Assembly (NCBI RefSeq): GCF_003858395.1
Contig: NZ_QWEV01000005.1
Coordinates: 3,472,001 to 3,536,000, forward strand
Reading direction: 5' to 3'
DNA from: Acidipila sp. EB88
GTDB taxonomy: Bacteria; Acidobacteriota; Terriglobia; Terriglobales; Acidobacteriaceae
Length of the DNA stretch: 64,000 nucleotides
A program made the translations under genes and the position numbers. Shown here in pieces: positions 27,927 through 35,341 of the stretch (its first letter is position 1; each line of letters begins with the position of its first letter). The notes under the pieces are model-generated. The model was not told the origin of the DNA, ran no database searches, and was given only the letters and a program-made list of their open reading frames with translations.

Positions 27927-29001
27927 AGCGGGGACGAGAGTCTTCGAGCCATCTCGAGAGCGCTGTGCCCACCGCCTCGAGCGCTCCGGCCCAGTCGCCG
28001 GCGGATGGCTGCCGGAAGAGCCGCATCGTCGGGTACCAGGGCGAGTCACTGCGGTCCAGCATCCAGCGCCAGTCCGCCTCCTGCTTGAGCAGAACCCACA
28101 CCGGTCTGGCCAGCGCGCCGGCCAGGTGTGCGGCAAGAGAGTCGATGGTCAGCACCAGGTCCATCTCGGCTGCGTAGGAAGCAAGCTCCGCGATGGATGC
28201 TGCATCGATGGCGCGATTGCCCCAGGCCATGCGCTCACACAAAACAAACCAGTCAGCATTGTCTGCCGGCTGCTGCAGGCTCCAGAACTCTACCTGGGGA
28301 AAATGCAACAGTATTGGTTCCATAACGCTGAGCGGCAGGGAGCGCGTGCTGTCCCAGGTGCCCCCGGTCCACACCACGCCGACGCGCACCCGGTGGGACG
28401 GCGGCACTACACGACGCGCGGCGGCTCGTTGTGACGCGGACACTTGAAGATAAGGAAAGGCAGAGGGCAGTGTGTCTGCCGTGGATCGAAACAGGTAAGG
28501 CAACTCGGTTATTTCAAGCTGCCTATCGAATGCTGTTTCCTCCTCCCACACTAGAACTTGGTCGATGCCTGCGACGCCCCGTGCGAGCTCCGCAAGGGCA
28601 GGCGCGACCTGCACCGCGACATGGGTCGCCATGGCGCGCAGCAGCGGAGCGTACCGCAGGAATTGCACGGCATCGCCGAAGCCATGGACGGAGCGGATCA
28701 GGACCCTCCGCCCGTGCACCGGCTCACCGTTCCAAACCCTGGCTGGGTCCGGGGTGCCCCGCTGCCGGATGGCGTCGCTTTCGCGCCACGCACTCTGGAA
28801 ATCACCCAGCAGCATATGGCAGAACCAGCGGCCGCCGGCACACTGGTCCGGGTCGGCTCCCAATTGCTCAGCGGCATCGAATGCCTCCAGTGCATGCTCC
28901 ACAGCACGCAGGGCAAGCTGCGATTCAGCGCGTGTCAGTGCTGCTTCACGTTTGTCGACGTGATGCTCGAGACCTGTCTTAACCAGCAGCGGTTGTGTCA
29001 C
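27907..29001 (-). CDS. TPR plus GT9/GT41-like glycosyltransferase
   Basis: 364 residues from a GTG at 29001 that overlaps the stop of the upstream methyltransferase as GTGA; the frame is open to 29166 but this coupled start is much more likely. Residues about 1-95 look like TPR helices (VEHALEAFDAAEQLG; MLLGDFQSAWRESDA). The rest has the GT9-type pattern of heptosyltransferase-like proteins: RVGVVWTGGTWDSTRSLP and, later, LVLTIDSLAAHLAGALARP followed by VWVLLKQEADWRWM. Such TPR-GT fusions often modify proteins or surface sugars. Together with the methyltransferase it forms a two-gene operon convergent with the seven-gene run. Confidence 0.82.
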   Translation of the reverse strand: MTQPLLVKTGLEHHVDKREAALTRAESQLALRAVEHALEAFDAAEQLGADPDQCAGGRWFCHMLLGDFQSAWRESDAIRQRGTPDPARVWNGEPVHGRRVLIRSVHGFGDAVQFLRYAPLLRAMATHVAVQVAPALAELARGVAGIDQVLVWEEETAFDRQLEITELPYLFRSTADTLPSAFPYLQVSASQRAAARRVVPPSHRVRVGVVWTGGTWDSTRSLPLSVMEPILLHFPQVEFWSLQQPADNADWFVLCERMAWGNRAIDAASIAELASYAAEMDLVLTIDSLAAHLAGALARPVWVLLKQEADWRWMLDRSDSPWYPTMRLFRQPSAGDWAGALEAVGTALSRWLEDSRPRSTTPGL

Positions 29002-29792
29002 CTGGCGCCCGGGCGAATACCGGCCGAGGGATACACACTGTGCTCGCTCCCGGGGGAAAGCTGCGCCCGTTCGCACAGGTACACCTCCTCCTCCGGATGC
29101 GCCAGGATGTTGAAGCCTGCACTGCGCAGCATCGCCTCGGTGCAGGCGCGGTTTGGCAGCCACCAATTCGTAGGGTCGCCGCAGTAGCGGTCTTCGATGA
29201 AGTGCATTTTCGGGTATCCTGGCCGATCGAAGACGGCAGTCTCGTCAAAACCGTAATCCGGTTCGACCTTCTCGATGACCTCCTGCCCGCGCTGCAGGCT
29301 TTGAAACAGAAACATGTCCCGGCACACATGCTCGTGCAGCAGGTCGAGCGCCAGCAGCGGGTGCCGCAGGTGGTAGAGCACGCCCATAAAAATTACAAGA
29401 TCGAAGCGCTCCCCGAGCGAACCTACGTCCCAGATCGACATGCGGCGGAACTCGATATCGAGACCATTGATGCCGGCCGCCAGGCGAGCCTGCGCAAGGT
29501 AGCGATTATCGGTGTCGATGCCCAGCACGCGGTCAGCCCCGCGCCGTTTCATTTCCATGGAGTAAAAGCCTGCATTGCAGCCGATGTCGAGTACAGTTTT
29601 GCCGCGCATGTCCGCGGGCAGCGTGTCGCGGAAGCGGATGTATTTCACGTGGGGATAGTCGCCGAGAAAGTGCTCCGGCGCAGTGCGAATTCCATCAAGC
29701 CACATGTTGTGAAACCAGGGGGCAAGCGCTTCAATCTGTGCGCGGTGTAGCTGCTGCTGGGGTGTTGCGGCAGCTTGTGTTTGTTCCGGCAT
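28998..29792 (-). CDS. SAM-dependent methyltransferase of the glycan cluster
   Basis: 264 residues from the ATG at 29792, which has ATGGAGG 12 bases upstream; other in-frame ATGs at 29816 and beyond add no recognisable sequence. The Rossmann methyltransferase motif is TVLDIGCNAGFYSMEM (66-81), followed by LGIDTD and LVIFMGVLYHLRHPLLAL, close in style to tRNA-modifying CmoB-like and small-molecule methyltransferases. From memory it fits a methyltransferase family named for a Ramlibacter protein (Rta_06860 family) that co-occurs with a radical SAM enzyme, epimerases and glycosyltransferases; this needs an HMM check. The stop overlaps the GTG of the next gene. Confidence 0.82.
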   Translation of the reverse strand: MPEQTQAAATPQQQLHRAQIEALAPWFHNMWLDGIRTAPEHFLGDYPHVKYIRFRDTLPADMRGKTVLDIGCNAGFYSMEMKRRGADRVLGIDTDNRYLAQARLAAGINGLDIEFRRMSIWDVGSLGERFDLVIFMGVLYHLRHPLLALDLLHEHVCRDMFLFQSLQRGQEVIEKVEPDYGFDETAVFDRPGYPKMHFIEDRYCGDPTNWWLPNRACTEAMLRSAGFNILAHPEEEVYLCERAQLSPGSEHSVYPSAGIRPGAR

Positions 29793-30037
29793 ATCCGAGG
29801 CAGGCCTCCATGGCATTATGCTGCGTGCTTGTGATGGTGGATGCGTGTTGCGTGCCGCAAGGCTGCGGCGTTCGAAGTGACCACCCCGGCATCCGCAATC
29901 CGATGAAGATGTATTCACATTGTCATAGCATTCGCTGGGGGGCGCCATGCCGTTCGGGGCGAAGTTTGCAGAACACACGCATCTCAGACGGAATGGTTCG
30001 AGCTGGCTTGCAGGAAGCAGAGAAGAGTGATGAGGGT

Positions 30038-31846
30038 ATGACCGGGCAGACCCAGTCAGGGAGCAGCGAAGAAGCTGCCGAGAAACTTGCTGCGGGGAGC
30101 CACGCAAGGCGCCGCAAGGCAGCGTCCACGTTGAACAGCAGTGAAGCAGCTATTCCCTGGGACAGGGTCCGCAGGGAAGCGCTCCGGCGCTTCCACGTGG
30201 AAGCCCTGCGACCGGGGCAGCGGGAGGTGCTGGAGGCAGTCTTCGCGGGCAAGGACGTGCTTGCGCTCATGCCCACCGGCTCGGGCAAGAGCCTCTGCTA
30301 CCAACTGCCGGCGGTCTTTCTGCCGAAGCTGGTAGTGGTTGTCTCTCCCTTGATCGCCCTGATGCAGGACCAGGAGCAGAAGGCCGAGGCTGCCGCCCTA
30401 GCAGTGGCCCGCCTGGACTCGACCCTTACGGCGGCCGAGACTGCCGAAGCTGAAAGAGCGCTGGGTGCCGGCGAGACGCGGCTGCTCTACCTGACTCCAG
30501 AACGACTCGAAAATGCCGACATGCTGGCGCTGCTGAAGCGGGTCGGGGTGAGCCTGCTCGCGATCGACGAGGCGCACTGTATCTCGCAATGGGGGCACGA
30601 CTTTCGCCCTGCCTACCTCGGGCTGGGCTATGCCCGGGAACAAATGGGAAACCCGCCGGTGGCGCTGTTTACCGCGACGGCGAGCGAGGAGTGCATTGCC
30701 GACATCCTGGAGCAGATCAAGGCGAATAAGCCGGTCATGATCAACACCGGCATCGAGCGGGAAAACCTTCACTTCTCCGTGCACCAGACGGTGAACCAGG
30801 AGGCGAAGCAGCAGCGCCTGCTGAACCTGATCGAGCAGGCGCAGGGAACCGGAATCGTATATTCCGCGAGCGTGAAGACCGCTGTCTCGCTCTGCGAATG
30901 GCTGATCGAGGCCGGCGTTGCGGTGGGTCGCTACCACGGCAAGATGCCAACGCGGGAACGCGAGGCCGTGCAGGATCGGTTCATGGCGGGCGAGTACAAG
31001 GTGCTGGTCGCTACCAAGGCCTTCGGGATGGGCATTGACAAGCCTGATATCCGCTTCGTGTGCCACTACGAATTCCCTGACTCAGTCGAAAGCTACTACC
31101 AGGAGGCCGGCCGCGCCGGCCGGGACGGTAAGCCTGCCGAGGCGGTGCTGCTCTACCAGTTGGAAGACCGGCGCATTCAGCGCTTCTTCCTGCTGGGGCG
31201 CTATCCGCGGCCGGATGAGTTGAGCAAAGTACTGGGAGTGCTGAGTAAGCCGGGCACCACCGAGCAGGTCGCCGAGCGCGTGGAGATGTCGCGCAAGCGC
31301 ACCCAAGGCATCCTGTACATCCTCAAAGATGCCGGCCTTGTGCGGCGCTCGGGAGCCGGTTACCGGCTCGCGAAAGACGTCGTGAGCAATGAAAAGCTGG
31401 AAGAAGTGCTGGCGGAGTTCGAGCGGTGCGGCCAGGAAGATCGCAAGCGGCTCGATGCCATGATGCACTTTGCGGAGACGACCGAGTGTCGGAAGCAATA
31501 TCTGCGCGGCTATTTCGATGAGCCCAAGGGTGAGCGCTGCGGCACCTGCGACAACTGTGCGAATCCTGAGATGGAGAATGTCCGCGAGGTGCCGCGGAGC
31601 GCCCGCAAGGATGTAGCGGAGGTTGTAACCCTGGACTCCAGCGGGGAAGCGATCGTGACGACCGCGCCGGAGACGCTGCCTGATCGCACCGAGTCACCCT
31701 TTCAGCCGGGCGTTGCGGTGCGCCATGTGCGCTTTGGAGACGGCAAGGTGGTCGCGATGGATGGCGAAAACCTGGTGGTGCGGTTCATTGCGGACTCAGG
31801 CTCCGCAATGAAGCGCATTCGGCCGACCTACCTGAAGCTGCGTTGA
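30038..31846 (+). CDS. recQ: RecQ-family ATP-dependent DNA helicase
   Basis: 602 residues from the ATG at 30038 (upstream AAGAG); the open frame continues to 29738 without protein-like sequence. After a disordered N-terminus comes the helicase: RPGQREVLEAVFAGKD, Walker A MPTGSGKS (78-85), DEAHC (177-181) with SQWGHDFRPAYL, and the RecQ motif VI QEAGRAGRDG. Next is a winged-helix-like part (VAERVEMSRKRTQGILYILK), then the four-cysteine zinc site (ECRKQYLRGYFDE, then CGTCDNC), an order unlike E. coli RecQ where zinc precedes the winged helix. The last about 45 residues (VAVRHVRFGDGKVV) resemble the small tudor-like domain at the end of UvrD/PcrA helicases. Unwinds DNA during recombinational repair. 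Confidence 0.92.
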   Translation: MTGQTQSGSSEEAAEKLAAGSHARRRKAASTLNSSEAAIPWDRVRREALRRFHVEALRPGQREVLEAVFAGKDVLALMPTGSGKSLCYQLPAVFLPKLVVVVSPLIALMQDQEQKAEAAALAVARLDSTLTAAETAEAERALGAGETRLLYLTPERLENADMLALLKRVGVSLLAIDEAHCISQWGHDFRPAYLGLGYAREQMGNPPVALFTATASEECIADILEQIKANKPVMINTGIERENLHFSVHQTVNQEAKQQRLLNLIEQAQGTGIVYSASVKTAVSLCEWLIEAGVAVGRYHGKMPTREREAVQDRFMAGEYKVLVATKAFGMGIDKPDIRFVCHYEFPDSVESYYQEAGRAGRDGKPAEAVLLYQLEDRRIQRFFLLGRYPRPDELSKVLGVLSKPGTTEQVAERVEMSRKRTQGILYILKDAGLVRRSGAGYRLAKDVVSNEKLEEVLAEFERCGQEDRKRLDAMMHFAETTECRKQYLRGYFDEPKGERCGTCDNCANPEMENVREVPRSARKDVAEVVTLDSSGEAIVTTAPETLPDRTESPFQPGVAVRHVRFGDGKVVAMDGENLVVRFIADSGSAMKRIRPTYLKLR

Positions 31847-31892
31847 GCGGCAGCTTCGGCAGGCGTCCGCAGTGTGCCACCATGGGTTAGCA

Positions 31893-33539
31893 ATGGACCA
31901 CCCCAAGCTCTTCTTTCTTCGCCGCCCCCTGCCGCTGCTGCTGCTGTTTACCGCACTGTTCACGTTCCTGATCCAGTCGGGGGAACTCGGAACATCCGAC
32001 ACCACGCACCGCCTGCAGGTTGCGCATGCCTTATGGACCGGCGAGCCGCAGGTGGCTGCTGCCGAATATCCCGAGTTCGGGCTCCACGGGCGAGGCGGGC
32101 AGGTCTACGCCTGGTACGGCATTGGCCAGTCTCTGCTGCTGCTGCCAATGGATCTTGTTGGCTCGGCCGCGAGCCACCTGCCGGCGTGGCGCGACTACGT
32201 AGCGTCGCAGGCTGACCCGGCCATTCGCTCGATCCTGGTTTCGTGTGCCACAAACATTTTTGTGAACGTGATGACGGCGCGTGTCGCGTACTGGTTCCTG
32301 GGGCTGCTTGGTTTCTCGGTATTGGAGGCAGCGGCCGGCAGCATCGCTTTGCTGTGCGCGACAACCCACCTGCATTACGCGCAGAACATGACCGAGAATA
32401 ACTACATCCTGCTGTTGACGCTGGCTGGCTTTGCGCTGCAATTTCGTTGGTGGCAAAGCGGAGACAAGCGTGTGCTGGGCTGGGGCGCCGCTGCGCTCGG
32501 GCTCAACCTGCTCACGCGGCTGACCACGATACTGGACCTTTGCGCGGCGGCCTGGTTCCTGGTGCTGCTGGAGGTGTGGGCCCGGCGAGGAGACCAGCAG
32601 GCGCATGCTTCTGGCCGTGTCTCGGCCGGGCGTCGCCCCAGGGAACTGGCGCGCGTCTACCTCCGCACTGTTCTGCCAATTTACGCAGTCTTCGCGCTGC
32701 TGGACCGCTTGTACCAGTATGTGCGCTTCGGCTCATGGACCAGCACCTATGTTGCGCTGTTCGGCCAGGAGCAACGACGCCTGGACTCGTCCCTGCCGGC
32801 ATCCTTCCCGTTTGACGGGCACTGGCTGCAGGGTGGCCTCGGCTCCGGACTGCTGGGTCCGCTGTTTGCGCCGGAGAAGTCGGTGTTTCTATTCGATCCA
32901 CTGCTGCTGCTTGCCCTGGTGTTGCTGCCGGTGCTCTGGCAGCGGCTCGATGCCGCCTGGAAAGCATGTGCGCTGGCAACGTTGAGCCTGCTGGTGGTGT
33001 ACATCGTGTTTTATGCGCGCTACCGGTGGTGGGCGGGTGATTTTGCCTGGGGTGATCGCTATGTTGCAAGCGCGGTGGAGTTCGCCACGCTGCTTGCCGT
33101 ACCGCTGCTGGTGCGTTTCTGGAGTTCTCTTGGGCGGGGCGTGCGGGCGCTGGGCGCGGTGCTTGTTGCCGGCAGTGTCGTGGTGCAGTGCGCTTCGCTG
33201 ATGTTCTGGGTGCCGCTCGAGATCTACCAGATGGAGCAATTCGGCCACCCCACGTTTGTGATCGCGCTGCGTATCCGCAACATCGCCGCGCAGGCCTTGG
33301 GCCTGCAAGCGGCGTGGGGACTCCGCACGCCGGCCATGTTTGAGGACCCCTGGGACGCTGCGCACATCACTACCTGGAACTTCCTTCCGTCGCTGCTTGG
33401 GCACGTGGGGGTCGCGCCCATGTGGGCGGTGCATGTGCTGGATGGCGTGTGGGCGGCGGTCGCGGCGGCAACGGTGGCGGTCGCGGTTCGCCTCCTCCGG
33501 GTGCTGCGGGCGCAGCGCCCCGATGCAGCGGGAGCCTGA
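31893..33539 (+). CDS. Polytopic membrane protein, possible GT-C type glycosyltransferase
   Basis: 548 residues from the ATG at 31893; a GTG at 31872 in frame is possible. About ten or more hydrophobic segments are spread along the protein. After the first one (LPLLLLFTALFTFLIQSG) is a periplasmic-type loop with TSDTTHRLQVAHAL and RGGQVYAWYGIGQSLLLLP, a pattern I associate with uncharacterised Acidobacteriota membrane proteins akin to dolichyl-phosphate-mannose transferases (GT39/GT83). No clear DxD or other catalytic motif is certain. It follows recQ by 46 bases; a functional link is not evident. Confidence 0.65.
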   Translation: MDHPKLFFLRRPLPLLLLFTALFTFLIQSGELGTSDTTHRLQVAHALWTGEPQVAAAEYPEFGLHGRGGQVYAWYGIGQSLLLLPMDLVGSAASHLPAWRDYVASQADPAIRSILVSCATNIFVNVMTARVAYWFLGLLGFSVLEAAAGSIALLCATTHLHYAQNMTENNYILLLTLAGFALQFRWWQSGDKRVLGWGAAALGLNLLTRLTTILDLCAAAWFLVLLEVWARRGDQQAHASGRVSAGRRPRELARVYLRTVLPIYAVFALLDRLYQYVRFGSWTSTYVALFGQEQRRLDSSLPASFPFDGHWLQGGLGSGLLGPLFAPEKSVFLFDPLLLLALVLLPVLWQRLDAAWKACALATLSLLVVYIVFYARYRWWAGDFAWGDRYVASAVEFATLLAVPLLVRFWSSLGRGVRALGAVLVAGSVVVQCASLMFWVPLEIYQMEQFGHPTFVIALRIRNIAAQALGLQAAWGLRTPAMFEDPWDAAHITTWNFLPSLLGHVGVAPMWAVHVLDGVWAAVAAATVAVAVRLLRVLRAQRPDAAGA

Positions 33540-33623
33540 GGTGCGCCTCGCTGCCATTTGCCAGTAACAGACACGTGAAAAGCAGTAGCCCCGCGCAGGG
33601 TTCTGGGCGAAGATCATGGCACC

Positions 33624-35090
33624 TTGAGCAAACACCCGCAAAGCCTAGAACCAAAGCGAGGAGTGGACCTCGGCACCGCTCCGGGGCGCAATCTCGAGCA
33701 CGGAGAAGGCGTCGGCCCGGCGGAAACGCACCGGCTCCCACGGGTGCTGGGCGTGTCCCATGCCACTGCCATCGTGGTCGGCACCATCATCGGCAGCGGC
33801 ATCTTCCTGGTACCCGAGGAGATGATGCGCGCGGTGGGTTCGACGCCCATGGTCTACCTTGCATGGGTCACGGGCGGGCTGCTTACCCTGTTCGGAGCCA
33901 TGGGCTATGCCGAGCTGGCAGCCATGATGCCGTTTGCCGGCGGCGAGTACGTGTACCTGCGCCGGGCCTACGGCGACCTAATGGCTTTTCTGTACATGTG
34001 GACCTGGTTCGCCGTGGCCAAGCCGGCGTCGATCGCCAGCGTCACGACCGGGCTTACCCGCGCTCTCGCCATCTTCCCCAGCATGGGCTGGCTCGACGGC
34101 TATGCTGTGCATGCGCCTGTGCCCGTGCTCTGGTCGCAGTTGTTCGCTATCGCCATGTGCTGGGCAATTACCGGGCTCAACTACATCGGCATCAAGAAGG
34201 CCGGGGACTTTCAGCTGTTCTTCACCTGGTTGAAGTTGCTGCTGGTGGTGGCGATCGTCGTGGCATGCTTTGTGAGCCCGGTTGGCCGTGCGGCTAACTT
34301 TCACACGATCTTCGCTGGGGCGCAGGGTGGGTTTGCAGGCTTCATGGTGGCGTTGATTGCAGCGCTCTGGGCGTACGACGGCTGGAACGACCTGAACATG
34401 GTCGCCGAAGAGGTAAAGCAGCCTGGCCGCAACGTGCCGGTGGCACTGGTGCTTGGGGTGGTGATCGTCGGGGTGCTCTATGTCGGGGTAAATGCCGCGG
34501 TTCAATACGTGCTGCCTGCCGCGAGCATCGCTTCCGCACCCCGGCCCGCTGCGGAAGCGATGGCCCGGGTCTCCGGGCATCTCGGAGCGGTGCTGGTCAC
34601 AGTTGGCATGGCTCTCAGCATCCTGGTTACGCTCAATGGCACGATCATGTCCGGCGCGCGGGTGCCGTTCGCGGCTGCGCGAGAAGGCCTGTTTGTGGCG
34701 CGTCTGGCGCGCATCCACCCGCGTTTTCAGAGTCCGGCAACCTCGCTGGTGGTGCAGGCTGCGCTCAGCACCCTGCTGCTCCTCCTGGTGGGCCGGTTTC
34801 AGCAGCTGTTCGAGCTGGCGATCTTCTCGGAGTGGCTCTTCTACATGATCACGACCAGCACGCTGTTTGTGTTTCGTAGCCGCGAGCCGGGGCGCGCAAG
34901 GCCGTTTCGCATGTGGGGCTATCCCTTGCTGCCAGCGCTGTTCATCGCTGCTTCGGCGGTGTTGCTGGTGTACTCGTACAAGAGCAACCTGCGTGCTTCC
35001 ATGATCGGGAGCGGGGTCATCCTGTGTGGTTTGCCCCTGTTCCTGGCCTTCCGCCGACAGGCCCACGACGAGGCGCCTCGGACGAACTGA
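33624..35090 (+). CDS. APC-superfamily amino acid permease
   Basis: 488 residues, TTG start at 33624 (no nearby ATG in frame; weak ribosome site). The transport core begins after about 35 soluble residues with GVSHATAIVVGTIIGSGIFL, the unwound helix-1 signature of the APC fold, and continues with about 12 membrane segments. ALWAYDGWNDLNMVAEEVK is typical of the L-type amino acid transporter branch. Probably imports or exchanges neutral amino acids. Its stop is followed within about 20 bases by the cobalamin riboswitch of the next gene. Confidence 0.87.
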   Translation: MSKHPQSLEPKRGVDLGTAPGRNLEHGEGVGPAETHRLPRVLGVSHATAIVVGTIIGSGIFLVPEEMMRAVGSTPMVYLAWVTGGLLTLFGAMGYAELAAMMPFAGGEYVYLRRAYGDLMAFLYMWTWFAVAKPASIASVTTGLTRALAIFPSMGWLDGYAVHAPVPVLWSQLFAIAMCWAITGLNYIGIKKAGDFQLFFTWLKLLLVVAIVVACFVSPVGRAANFHTIFAGAQGGFAGFMVALIAALWAYDGWNDLNMVAEEVKQPGRNVPVALVLGVVIVGVLYVGVNAAVQYVLPAASIASAPRPAAEAMARVSGHLGAVLVTVGMALSILVTLNGTIMSGARVPFAAAREGLFVARLARIHPRFQSPATSLVVQAALSTLLLLLVGRFQQLFELAIFSEWLFYMITTSTLFVFRSREPGRARPFRMWGYPLLPALFIAASAVLLVYSYKSNLRASMIGSGVILCGLPLFLAFRRQAHDEAPRTN

Positions 35091-35111
35091 CGCCAGGGAG
35101 CGTGCATACTA

Positions 35112-35285
35112 AGTGAAGAACACCTCGCGTGTGCGGGAGCAACAGGGAAGGCGGTGCGACTCCGCCACTGCCCCGCAACTGTAAGGCGCGTCACCACCCT
35201 TGTGGCACAGTTGCGTCACCGCGAAGCCAGTATCGCGGGAAGACGGCTGCAAGCGGAGGCGCCGAGTCAGGAGACCGGCCCGCAC
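35112..35285 (+). promoter_or_regulatory. Cobalamin (B12) riboswitch
   Basis: The leader before the TonB-dependent receptor shows the conserved elements of the cobalamin aptamer in order: GGGAAGGCGGTGC, GCCACTG (35164-35170) with CCCGCAACTGTAAG, and at the 3' side GAGTCAGGAGACCGGCC (35264-35280). The spacing is normal for the class. B12 binding should repress the downstream receptor gene, which begins at 35342. Confidence 0.95.
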
Positions 35286-35341
35286 GTGTATGACCTCACC
35301 AGCCGCTGTTCCGAGGGGAACAGGGAAAGCAAAGCCCTCCT

